From NCBI GenBank assembly GCA_009774735.1, contig VSOH01000022.1:1-14795 (forward strand): 14,795 bases of DNA. Reading direction: 5' to 3'. The notes beneath the pieces were generated by a model. That model had not been told where the DNA came from, made no database searches, and saw nothing but the letters and a program-made list of their open reading frames with translations. Shown here piece by piece: positions 7,683 to 13,530 of this stretch. Position 1 is the stretch's first letter; the number at the start of each line of letters is the position of its first letter. A program made the position numbers and the translations under genes. Origin of the DNA: Clostridiales bacterium. GTDB taxonomy: Bacteria > Bacillota_A > Clostridia > Oscillospirales > Acutalibacteraceae.

Positions 7683-8374
7683 TATCTTTTTCCTCCTTCC
7701 CTGCGATTTGACCTTCTCTTATTGTTGTTGCGTGATTCACGAAGAACCTCACCCTGGTAAATCCAAGTCTTAACACCAATCTTACCATAGGTTGTGTTAG
7801 CCTCTGCAAATCCGTAATCAATATCAGCACGGATTGTCTGAAGCGGGATTGTACCTTCCTTATATGTTTCTGAACGAGCGATTTCAGCACCGCCGATTCT
7901 TCCTGAAACCATAATCTTAATACCGCGAGCACCAAGTCTCATAGTATTTCTGATAGCACCCTTAACAGCTCTTCTGAAAGATACACGTCTTTCAAGCTGC
8001 TGAGCAACGCTCTGTGCAACGAGTGTTGCGTTTAAGTCCGGCTGCTTGATTTCAACGATGTTGATGAAAACCTCGCTTGCATCCTTGCCGAGCTTCTTAG
8101 CACAAAGAGTCTTAAGCTTTTCAATCTCTGCACCCTGCTTACCGATAACCATACCCGGCTTTGCACAGTGAATGTTGATTCTAACTCTCTTTGCATCTCT
8201 TTCAATTTCAACTTTTGGAACACCAGCGCCGTAGAGGGTTTTCAGTAAATACTTACGAAGATTGTAATCTTCAACAAGTGTGTCACCGAACTCACCCTTC
8301 TTTGCATACCAGCGAGAGTCCCAGTTTTTAATAACGCCGATTCTTAAACCGGTTGGATTACATTTCTGTCCCAT
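7682..8374 (-). CDS. rpsC: 30S ribosomal protein S3 (uS3)
   Basis: Small-subunit head protein lining the mRNA entry channel, with helicase-related function. It has 230 residues. A KH domain lies in the N-terminal half, with the GxxG loop VIGKQG at residues 76-81. The C-terminal domain contains SGRIGGAEIARSE, and the tail is strongly basic (RRSNRREGGKR). GGAGG sits before the ATG, 18 bp after rplV. Confidence 0.98.
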   Translation of the reverse strand: MGQKCNPTGLRIGVIKNWDSRWYAKKGEFGDTLVEDYNLRKYLLKTLYGAGVPKVEIERDAKRVRINIHCAKPGMVIGKQGAEIEKLKTLCAKKLGKDASEVFINIVEIKQPDLNATLVAQSVAQQLERRVSFRRAVKGAIRNTMRLGARGIKIMVSGRIGGAEIARSETYKEGTIPLQTIRADIDYGFAEANTTYGKIGVKTWIYQGEVLRESRNNNKRRSNRREGGKR

Positions 8375-8392
8375 TTAACTTTTCCTCCTCGC

Positions 8393-8731
8393 TTAGTCTT
8401 CCATTTCCTTAACGGTAATGGTGATGTGTGATGTTCTCTTGTTTATTCTGTATGCTCTGCCCTGTGCTCTTGCCTGGATTCTCTTAAGAGTCGGTCCGGC
8501 AGTTGCGTTGCAGTAGCTTACTACTAATCTTGATACGTCCATATTGTTATTGTTTTCAGCGTTAGCCATTGCTGATTTAAGAACCTTCTTAACAGGCTCG
8601 CAAGCAGCCTTTGGTGTGTACTGAAGAATAGCCATTGCCTTATCAACAGGCTGGTTTCTGATTAAATCAAGAACAATCTGCACCTTTCTTGGAGAGATAC
8701 GGACGTAGGTTGCTTTAGCTGTTGCTTCCAT
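8393..8731 (-). CDS. rplV: 50S ribosomal protein L22 (uL22)
   Basis: Large-subunit protein whose extended beta-hairpin lines the exit tunnel near the macrolide site. It has 112 residues. It begins with ATYVRISPRKVQIVLDLIR (residues 8-26 or so), and the tunnel hairpin GPTLKRIQARAQGRAYRI is followed by the conserved RTSHITI end. No insertion or deletion of the resistance type is evident in the hairpin. AAGGAG precedes the ATG. Confidence 0.98.
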   Translation of the reverse strand: MEATAKATYVRISPRKVQIVLDLIRNQPVDKAMAILQYTPKAACEPVKKVLKSAMANAENNNNMDVSRLVVSYCNATAGPTLKRIQARAQGRAYRINKRTSHITITVKEMED

Positions 8732-8748
8732 AATATTTCTCCTTTCGA

Positions 8749-9021
8749 TTACTTAGATGTCTTAGAGCCTGCATGGCCTCTGAATGTTCTTGTTGGTGCA
8801 AATTCACCAAGCTTGTGTCCAACCATATCCTCTGTAACATATACAGGAACATGCTTTCTTCCGTCATGAACAGCAAAAGTGTGTCCTACGAATTCAGGGA
8901 AGATTGTTGAACTTCTTGACCAGGTCTTAATAACCTGCTTATCGCCTGAAGCATTAAGAGCTTCAACCTTTTTGTAAAGACTTTCTTCTACATAAGGTCC
9001 TTTTTTAGTACTTCTACTCAT
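8749..9021 (-). CDS. rpsS: 30S ribosomal protein S19 (uS19)
   Basis: Small-subunit head protein that contacts S13 and forms an intersubunit bridge. It has 90 residues. It begins MSRSTKKGPYVEESL and includes the signature VHDGRKHVPVYVTEDMVGHKLGEFAPTRTF (abbreviated HDGRKHVPVYVTEDMVGHKL) around residues 52-72. AAGGAG precedes the ATG, 19 bp after rplB. Confidence 0.98.
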   Translation of the reverse strand: MSRSTKKGPYVEESLYKKVEALNASGDKQVIKTWSRSSTIFPEFVGHTFAVHDGRKHVPVYVTEDMVGHKLGEFAPTRTFRGHAGSKTSK

Positions 9022-9040
9022 TTAATCTTCTCCTTTCTTC

Positions 9041-9874
9041 TTACTTACCGTTACGACGGCGAACGATCATCTTATTAGATGCCTTCTTCTTGTTACGTGT
9101 CTTATAACCAAGAGCAGGCTTGCCCCAAGGTGTGCAAGGACCCGGACGGCCGATTGGTGACTTACCTTCACCACCACCGTGTGGATGGTCATTCGGGTTC
9201 ATTACAGAACCACGAACTGTAGGTCTCCAACCCATGTTGCGCTTACGGCCTGCTTTACCGATTTTAACATTAGCGTGGTCAGTGTTTCCAACAACACCAA
9301 CTGTTGCCATACAATCTCTCGGTACGTTTCTTAACTCGCCTGAAGGTAATCTGAGGAGTGCATAAGGACCCTCAAGAGCCATTAACTGAGCACTGTTACC
9401 TGCTGAACGAGCAAGCTGAGCACCATTACCCGGATAAAGCTCTACGTTGTGTACGATTGTACCAACAGGCATATCCTTTAATGCAAGTGCATTACCTGCA
9501 ACGATGTCTGCGTTTGGACCTGACATAACTGTGTCGCCAACCTTAAGACCTTCAGGAGCTGTGATATAGCTCTTTACGCCATCCTCATACTGGATGAGAG
9601 CGATATGTGCACTTCTGTTTGGATCGTATTCGATTGTTTTAACAGTTGCAGGAATATCGAACTTGTTTCTTTTGAAATCAATTAAACGATACTTTCTTCT
9701 GTTTCCGCCGCCACGATGACGAACTGTGATTCTTCCGTATGAGTTACGGCCTGATTTTTTGCTGAGTGGTTCAAGCAAAGATCTTTCAGGAGCAACCTTA
9801 GAGAGAGAAGAATAATCAGTTACTGACATATTTCTCCTTGAAGGAGTGGTCGGCTTGTAATTCTTAATTGCCAT
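9041..9874 (-). CDS. rplB: 50S ribosomal protein L2 (uL2)
   Basis: Essential for peptidyl transferase assembly and subunit joining. From the ATG at 9874 it has 277 residues and begins MAIKNYKPTTPSRRNM, as in other L2 proteins. The C-terminal NPNDHPHGGGEGKSPIGRPG holds the conserved histidine near the catalytic centre, followed by PCTPWGKPALGYKTR. The frame runs open upstream to an ATG at 9922, but AAGGAG about eight bases before 9874 and family homology fix the shorter start; the extra 16 codons would be the structured spacer. This gene follows the longest gap inside the S10 section. Confidence 0.98.
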   Translation of the reverse strand: MAIKNYKPTTPSRRNMSVTDYSSLSKVAPERSLLEPLSKKSGRNSYGRITVRHRGGGNRRKYRLIDFKRNKFDIPATVKTIEYDPNRSAHIALIQYEDGVKSYITAPEGLKVGDTVMSGPNADIVAGNALALKDMPVGTIVHNVELYPGNGAQLARSAGNSAQLMALEGPYALLRLPSGELRNVPRDCMATVGVVGNTDHANVKIGKAGRKRNMGWRPTVRGSVMNPNDHPHGGGEGKSPIGRPGPCTPWGKPALGYKTRNKKKASNKMIVRRRNGK

Positions 9875-9885
9875 TTCTTTTCTCC

Positions 9886-9938
9886 TTTCCGGATAACTTT
9901 GCGAAAGGATGGCACCTTTCATACCTCATCATCCGAAA
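9886..9938 (-). promoter_or_regulatory. Structured spacer RNA between rplW and rplB, reaching the rplB ribosome binding site
   Basis: On the minus strand an outer arm TTTCGGAT (9938-9931) pairs with ATCCGGAAA (9894-9886) with one bulged base. Inside it GAAAGG (9920-9915), loop TGCCAT, CCTTTC (9908-9903) forms a second stem. The outer arm ends on the first base of the AGGAG that serves rplB. An alternative GGATG/CATCC pairing excludes the inner stem. This is consistent with a control element for L2 synthesis, but no ligand is known to me. Confidence 0.45.
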
Positions 9939-9954
9939 TAATTTGCTCTATACT

Positions 9955-9960
9955 ATTATA
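9955..9960 (-). promoter_or_regulatory. Possible internal -10 element in the rplW-rplB gap
   Basis: The minus strand has a perfect TATAAT just after the rplW stop, within CCCTATATATAATAG. No acceptable -35 lies 16-18 bp upstream, where the sequence is about ATATGA, and there is no TGn extension. A weak internal promoter for rplB and the genes after it is possible but unproven. Confidence 0.2.
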
Positions 9961-9972
9961 TATAGGGATTGA

Positions 9973-10269
9973 TTACATCATATCGTTAAAGAACTCAATT
10001 TCCTTTGAATCCTCTGTAAGGGTTACGATAGCCTTTTTCCAAGAAGGAGTGTAGCCAACATTCATACCCTGACGACGCTGTCTGCCGCGAACGTTAATTG
10101 TGTTAACCTTAGCAACCTTTGTGCCAGGGAAAACAGTCTCAATTGCCTTAGCAATCTCAATTTTGTTAGCGTCCTTAGCAACCTTGAAAGTATACTTCTT
10201 AACCATAATGCCCATCATTGATTCCTCAGTGATGATTGGCTTAAGAATAATATCCTGAGCAGTTTTCAT
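9973..10269 (-). CDS. rplW: 50S ribosomal protein L23 (uL23)
   Basis: Exit-tunnel protein and main docking site for trigger factor and the signal recognition particle. It has 98 residues. It begins with the AQDIILKPIITEESM region, has the KYTFKVAKDANKIEIAKAIE stretch and the VNTINVRGRQRRQGMNVGY segment that extends towards the tunnel. Its ATG overlaps the rplD stop by one base (TAATG). No Shine-Dalgarno spacer exists outside rplD, so coupling to L4 is likely. Confidence 0.97.
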   Translation of the reverse strand: MKTAQDIILKPIITEESMMGIMVKKYTFKVAKDANKIEIAKAIETVFPGTKVAKVNTINVRGRQRRQGMNVGYTPSWKKAIVTLTEDSKEIEFFNDMM

Positions 10270-10892
10270 TATGCGTATACCTCCTCAATTTTCTTTGCTG
10301 CATCCTTGAGGACTACAAATGAATCGCAGTTAAGAATGTCATAAACACAAAGTGTATTTACTGTAACAACCTTAACGCCCTCAATGTTACGAGCACTCTT
10401 GTAAATCTTCTCATCGCTCTCTGCAGTAACGATAAGAGTTTTCTTAGCTGCCTTAAGCTTTGTGAGCATATCAACCATAGCCTTTGTCTTGATTGCCTCA
10501 AGCTCAACCTTGTTGATTACCATCATTTCTTCAGCAGCAACCTTTGTTGAAAGTGCAGACTTCATAGCAAGTCTCTTAACTTTCTTATTAAGGTTAACCT
10601 TATATTTTCTTGGCTTTGGACCAAGAGCAATACCACCGTGTGTCCACTGTGGGCTGCGAGTTGAACCCTGTCTTGCACGACCTGTGCCCTTTTGTCTCCA
10701 AGGCTTTGCACCGCCACCGCTTACTTCTGAACGAGTGAGAGTTGACTGTGTGCCCTGACGCTGATTAGCAAGATAGCTAACAACAGCAAGATGCATTGCA
10801 TTAGCGTTTGGCTCAATGCCAAATACTGAATCTGCAAGTTCTAATTTTGAAGTTTTCTTACCTTCTTGGTTATAAACCTGAACCTGTGCCAT
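10269..10892 (-). CDS. rplD: 50S ribosomal protein L4 (uL4)
   Basis: Large-subunit protein whose loop lines the exit tunnel. In E. coli it also represses the S10 operon through its leader; whether that holds in this lineage cannot be seen here, and the leader sequence does not resemble the one I know from enterobacteria. It has 207 residues. The extended loop covers about residues 58-95 (GGGAKPWRQKGTGRARQGS, then HGGIALGPKPR), with no resistance-type indel apparent. The globular domain follows. AAGGAG precedes the ATG, 17 bp after rplC. Confidence 0.98.
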   Translation of the reverse strand: MAQVQVYNQEGKKTSKLELADSVFGIEPNANAMHLAVVSYLANQRQGTQSTLTRSEVSGGGAKPWRQKGTGRARQGSTRSPQWTHGGIALGPKPRKYKVNLNKKVKRLAMKSALSTKVAAEEMMVINKVELEAIKTKAMVDMLTKLKAAKKTLIVTAESDEKIYKSARNIEGVKVVTVNTLCVYDILNCDSFVVLKDAAKKIEEVYA

Positions 10893-10909
10893 TTATATCT
10901 CTCCTTTCG

Positions 10910-11542
10910 TTAAGCTTTAACTGCGTCTGCAATTACAACAATTCCGCCCTTAGGACCGGGGATAGCACCCTTGATTGCGATAAGGTTGTTTTCAGCATCA
11001 ACCTTAGCAACTGTTAAGTTCTGAACTGTTACTGTTTCGTGACCATAGTGACCAGCCATCTTCTTACCCTTAAATACTCTTGAAGGGCTTGAGCAAGCAC
11101 CAAGTGAGCCTGCGTGACGGTGGTTAGGACCGGTACCGTGAGTCATTCTCAATCTTGAGAAATTCCAGCGCTTGATTGCACCTGCAGTACCATGACCCTT
11201 GCTTGTTCCTTTTACATCAACAATTTCGCCAACCTCGAAAATGTCAGCCTTGATGATGCTGCCAACCTCGATACCCTCGATGCTGTCAAGACGGAACTCT
11301 TTGAGTGTTTTCTTTGGAGCTACATCAGCCTTGTCGAAGTGACCCTTCATTGGCTTGTTAACTCTTGATACTTTCATATCACCAAAGCCAACCTGGATTG
11401 CTTCGTAGCCGTCATTCTCCATTGTCTTAACCTGTGTTACTGCACAAGGACCGGCTTCAACAACTGTTACCGGAATAACCTTGCCAGTCTCGTCGAAAAT
11501 CTGTGTCATGCCGATTTTCTTGCCGATAAGACCTTTTTTCAT
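10910..11542 (-). CDS. rplC: 50S ribosomal protein L3 (uL3)
   Basis: Early-assembly protein that reaches to the peptidyl transferase centre. It has 210 residues. It begins MKKGLIGKKIGMTQIFDE, contains the GTSKGHGTAGAIKRWNFSR region with HGTGPNHRHAGSLGA (the loop approaching the catalytic centre), then the KMAGHYGHETVTVQNL signature. GGAGG precedes the ATG. A hairpin lies in the 61-bp gap from rpsJ just before this ribosome binding site. Confidence 0.98.
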   Translation of the reverse strand: MKKGLIGKKIGMTQIFDETGKVIPVTVVEAGPCAVTQVKTMENDGYEAIQVGFGDMKVSRVNKPMKGHFDKADVAPKKTLKEFRLDSIEGIEVGSIIKADIFEVGEIVDVKGTSKGHGTAGAIKRWNFSRLRMTHGTGPNHRHAGSLGACSSPSRVFKGKKMAGHYGHETVTVQNLTVAKVDAENNLIAIKGAIPGPKGGIVVIADAVKA

Positions 11543-11568
11543 AACTTTATTTCCTCCTTTGGTTATTG

Positions 11569-11587
11569 GTTGGGATTTACACCCAAC
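11569..11587 (-). promoter_or_regulatory. Hairpin in the rpsJ-rplC gap, before the rplC ribosome binding site
   Basis: The minus strand has GTTGGG (11587-11582), a 7-nt loop TGTAAAT, and CCCAAC (11574-11569). No T run follows, so it is not a terminator. It ends about 13 bases before the GGAGG of rplC. It may be an RNase processing or stabilising stem, or a site for translational control. Confidence 0.45.
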
Positions 11588-11603
11588 ATGACCTCAGCCT
11601 CAA

Positions 11604-11918
11604 TTAGAGCTTGATTTCAATCTCTACACCGGCTGGGAGCTCAAGACTTGTCAGAGCCTCAACAGTTTTGTTTGATGGTCTGAGAATGTCGATGAGTCTT
11701 TTGTGTGTTCTCTGTTCGAACTGCTCACGGCTGTCCTTGTACTTATGAACAGCACGAAGAATTGTTACCTTCTCAATCTCTGTCGGAAGTGGAATCGGTC
11801 CGCTAACCTGAGCACCGGTTCTCTTTGCTGTCTCAACAATCTTCTCTGCTGCCTGATCAACTAAGCTGTGATCATAGCCTTTGAGTCTGATTCGAATTTT
11901 GACTTTACTTGCTGCCAT
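11604..11918 (-). CDS. rpsJ: 30S ribosomal protein S10 (uS10), first gene of the superoperon
   Basis: Small-subunit head protein; as NusE it also joins NusB in transcription antitermination complexes. It has 104 residues. It begins with KVKIRIRLKGYDHSLVDQAA and contains the signature GPIPLPTEIEKVTILRA around residues 40-56, then the HKYKDSREQFEQRTHKRLIDI region. AGGAGG precedes the ATG with good spacing. It is the first gene behind a consensus promoter and a leader of about 309 nt. Confidence 0.98.
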   Translation of the reverse strand: MAASKVKIRIRLKGYDHSLVDQAAEKIVETAKRTGAQVSGPIPLPTEIEKVTILRAVHKYKDSREQFEQRTHKRLIDILRPSNKTVEALTSLELPAGVEIEIKL

Positions 11919-12227
11919 GTTATTTCCTCCTGAAAAATTATGGTGCGAGCTCCGATATTTTCACCACGCTCCCCCGTGTTTCAACCTGCTCTTTAAATTA
12001 AACCGAATGATTAAATTTCATTCGGGCAGAAAAACACGCATAAAATCAGTGTTCGCAAGTCACTGACTGCATAGTTACCTATCGGTGAATGTCGCCCGGT
12101 TTAAAATCGGACATACTCCGCTGAAATTACCACTTGGGTTAGTAGTGCAACCTCCAGCATCATCGCATATCTAAAGTTGGTGAATAGGTGTTTACTATAT
12201 ATAAATATAATAAACCCTTTCACACGC
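11919..12227 (-). promoter_or_regulatory. Long structured 5' leader of the S10 superoperon (candidate autoregulatory RNA)
   Basis: About 309 nt of RNA lie between the predicted start and the rpsJ ATG, with no credible reading frame. Visible local elements on the minus strand are CGGA-GTATG-TCCG (12120-12108); ATAG-GTAA-CTAT with a GNRA loop (12082-12071); TCAGTG-9 nt-CACTGA (12066-12046); a terminator-like hairpin (12025-12003); and TGGTG/CACCA pairing near the end (about 11966-11940). A leader of this kind usually carries feedback control by a ribosomal protein. I cannot assign the ligand or a known family from sequence alone. Confidence 0.65.
11992..12025 (-). terminator. Terminator-like hairpin inside the S10 leader (possible attenuator)
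   Basis: On the minus strand CCGAATGA (12025-12018), loop AATTTAA, TCATTCGG (12010-12003) form a perfect 8-bp stem, followed by TTTAATTT. The T run is broken by two A residues, so termination would be partial. GCCCG overlapping the 5' arm can instead pair with CGGGC at 12098-12094, and CGGTTTAA overlapping the 3' arm with TTAAACCG at 12104-12097. Either pairing would disrupt the hairpin. It sits about 85 bases before rpsJ, in a position suited to control entry into the operon. Confidence 0.5.
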
Positions 12228-12233
12228 TCATTT

Positions 12234-12294
12234 ATTATATATAAAAGGGAGTGCAATGTCAAGTAAAAAGTTAAATTTTTTTAAACTTTTTTAC
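12234..12294 (-). promoter_or_regulatory. Full-consensus sigma-A promoter of the S10-spc superoperon with UP-like segment
   Basis: On the minus strand TTGACA (12262-12257), a 17-bp spacer and TATAAT (12239-12234) match the consensus at all twelve positions. Directly upstream, 12263-12294 is nearly pure A/T with A and T tracts (TAAAAAAG, then TTTAAAAAAATTT) and an imperfect inverted repeat, as expected for an UP element. The start would be near 12227. This is the only strong promoter before rpsJ, so it should drive the superoperon at rRNA-like strength; that strength is inferred. Confidence 0.92.
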
Positions 12295-12305
12295 CAAAAT
12301 TTTGA

Positions 12306-12355
12306 TTGTGCAGTTTTAACGAATTTCAAGTTAAAAATTCTGTGAATTTGCACAA
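12306..12355. repeat. Symmetric 50-bp dyad upstream of the S10 promoter
   Basis: TTGTGCA (12306-12312) and TGCACAA (12349-12355) are perfect 7-bp inverted arms. GAATTT (12321-12326) and AAATTC (12335-12340) form a second pair with the same centre, between 12330 and 12331. The three intervening stretches are each 8 bp. Over the 25 mirrored positions 17 are exact. It sits between the terminator and the UP-like segment, 43 bp from the -35. It may be a protein-binding site or a back-up hairpin, but no T run follows on the minus strand. Confidence 0.55.
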
Positions 12356-12359
12356 ACAT

Positions 12360-12399
12360 AAAAAGTGGTGCAAGCAAGTGAATTCATGCTCACACCACT
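12360..12399 (-). terminator. Strong intrinsic terminator of the spo0A/small-gene unit
   Basis: The minus strand reads AGTGGTGTGAGCA (from 12399), a 10-nt loop, then TGCTTGCACCACT ending at 12364, followed directly by TTTT. The arms pair over 13 positions with two G-U wobbles. The run of T after a GC-containing stem is the standard intrinsic terminator form. It lies about 30 bases after the small gene stop and about 100 bases before the S10 promoter, so it insulates the sporulation unit from the ribosomal operon. Confidence 0.9.
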
Positions 12400-12426
12400 A
12401 TATATAGTTTATTAGTATTAAATATA

Positions 12427-12660
12427 TCATTCAAAATAGATTTGTTCAAATGAATACATGGATTTAGTATCCTCGGCATTAACATCAATTGTTGTTAATG
12501 TACAGCTTGGAATAATCTCTGACGGTCTGCCTGCATTATAGCCGCTTACACTGCTGAACTGATAATATCTGCCATTATAAAATGAACACATATTATTGCC
12601 GTGCCGGTGAGAGCAAGACAGCAGTGACAGAATTATCTTTTTTATCATACCCTTTTTCAT
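12427..12660 (-). CDS. Small protein of unknown function downstream of spo0A
   Basis: I do not recognise this 77-residue protein. Support for a real gene is contextual: a promoter-like TTGACA-17-TAATAT lies just upstream, GAGGGGTGAT is well placed before the ATG at 12660, and a strong terminator follows about 30 bases after the TGA stop. The N-terminus is basic and short-hydrophobic (KKGMIKKIILSLLSC), with C16 in a lipobox-like LLSC. However, the hydrophobic stretch has only about seven residues, short for a signal peptide. Cysteines are at 16, 25 and 53. The middle is rich in Ser, Tyr and Asn, and the C-terminal part is acidic. No terminator separates it from spo0A, so it may also be read from the spo0A transcript. 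It could be a sporulation or cell-surface peptide, or a chance frame. Confidence 0.55.
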   Translation of the reverse strand: MKKGMIKKIILSLLSCSHRHGNNMCSFYNGRYYQFSSVSGYNAGRPSEIIPSCTLTTIDVNAEDTKSMYSFEQIYFE

Positions 12661-12681
12661 AAATCATCACCCCTCAGTTCA

Positions 12682-12710
12682 ATATTAAGGGATAATGTAA
12701 TTTATGTCAA
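12682..12710 (-). promoter_or_regulatory. Probable sigma-A promoter of the small gene after spo0A
   Basis: On the minus strand TTGACA (12710-12705) is separated by exactly 17 bp from TAATAT (12687-12682), four of six to the -10 consensus. Transcription would start near 12675, just before the ribosome binding site of the small gene. Including the preceding T, the segment TTTGACATA matches eight of nine positions of the reverse 0A-box form TTYGACAAA and overlaps the -35. The overlap may simply reflect similarity between a -35 and a 0A box. Confidence 0.5.
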
Positions 12711-12729
12711 AAAATAAAATCACTGTTTA

Positions 12730-13500
12730 TTATGCACCCGGCCGCATGGAAAGCTTGAGCTTGTCAGCAATCATAGCGATAAACTCTGAATTTGTTGGCT
12801 TACCTCTCTGGGACTGAATTGTGTAGCCAAAATAAGATGAAAGGACATCAACATCTCCTCTGTCCCAAGCGACCTCAATTGCATGTCTTATTGCTCTTTC
12901 AACTCTCGACGCTGTTGTGTCATACATTTTAGCAACAGTGGGATAAAGAAGTTTAGTAACAGAGCCGAGCATTTCAGCATCATCTACTGACAGCTTTATA
13001 GATGTCCTGAGATACTGATAGCCTTTAATATGTGCAGGAACTCCAATCTGACGCATAATATCAGAAATAACAACATCAATATCTCCGTTTATATCGTTGT
13101 CCCCACCCTTTCTTGCTTTTTCATTTTTCCAGTTTGAAAGTCGGATTATTCTTTTTGCAACTGATTCAGGATTAACGGGTTTAATAAAATAATAATCCGC
13201 TCCTGCATTTATTATCTGCTCCTCAAAGTCCTGTGAATCCATAGAAGAAAGTACAATTACCAATGGTTTTTCACTAAGGGACGATTCAATGTGCTCAAGC
13301 ACATCAATTGCATCACTATTTGCCATAAAGGCATCCATTAATATAACATCAATGTGTTGTGTGTCGACGATTGACATAACCCTGCCACCATCCTTTTTGC
13401 AAAGCATAACGTCATAACCTGCTGTTTTCAGTGTTTTTTGACATTCCCTGCCAAAGTGTGCCGAATCATCAGCAATTAACACCTTAATGTTGTTTTTCAT
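12730..13500 (-). CDS. spo0A: Stage 0 sporulation protein A, response regulator
   Basis: Master transcription regulator of sporulation entry; phosphorylated on the receiver domain, it binds 0A boxes. From the ATG at 13500 it has 256 residues, slightly under the Bacillus length. The receiver (1 to about 120) keeps D11/D12, D56, S85 at the switch Thr/Ser site and K107 in FIKP. The loop after D56 reads DAFMANSDA, where Spo0A normally has the MPxxDG pattern. The effector domain is highly conserved: IGVPAHIKGYQYLR, then TTASRVERAIRHAIEVAW (recognition helix), then KPTNSEFIAMIADKLKL. GGGAGG fixes the start; an upstream in-frame ATG at 13530 lies next to the proposed -10. Downstream of spoIVB as in Bacillus. 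Confidence 0.97.
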   Translation of the reverse strand: MKNNIKVLIADDSAHFGRECQKTLKTAGYDVMLCKKDGGRVMSIVDTQHIDVILMDAFMANSDAIDVLEHIESSLSEKPLVIVLSSMDSQDFEEQIINAGADYYFIKPVNPESVAKRIIRLSNWKNEKARKGGDNDINGDIDVVISDIMRQIGVPAHIKGYQYLRTSIKLSVDDAEMLGSVTKLLYPTVAKMYDTTASRVERAIRHAIEVAWDRGDVDVLSSYFGYTIQSQRGKPTNSEFIAMIADKLKLSMRPGA

Positions 13501-13530
13501 TGAAAAACCTCCCTTGTTTAATTCTTCCAT

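Noticed and set aside
9875..9922. Upstream in-frame ATG for rplB adding 16 residues
   Set aside because: Homology starts at MAIKNYKPT and a good AAGGAG serves the ATG at 9874; the extension would translate the structured spacer.
12033..12053. AACAC/GTGTT stem followed by TTTTT in the S10 leader as an independent terminator
   Set aside because: Only five base pairs with an 11-nt loop, too weak to call alone; kept only as a competing pairing in the leader finding.
11881..12066. 61-codon plus-strand frame across the rpsJ start and leader
   Set aside because: No ribosome binding site, overlaps rpsJ and the structured leader; composition is not protein-like.
12181..12215. Second promoter within the A/T-rich start of the S10 leader (TATAGT and TATTAT motifs)
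   Set aside because: No acceptable -35 at 16-18 bp from either motif.
12257..12265. 0A box at the S10 promoter -35
   Set aside because: CTTGACATT matches TTYGACAAA poorly; the similarity comes from the -35 consensus itself.
13501..13530. Upstream in-frame ATG for spo0A adding 10 residues
   Set aside because: It lies next to the proposed -10 and lacks a good ribosome binding site; GGGAGG serves 13500.
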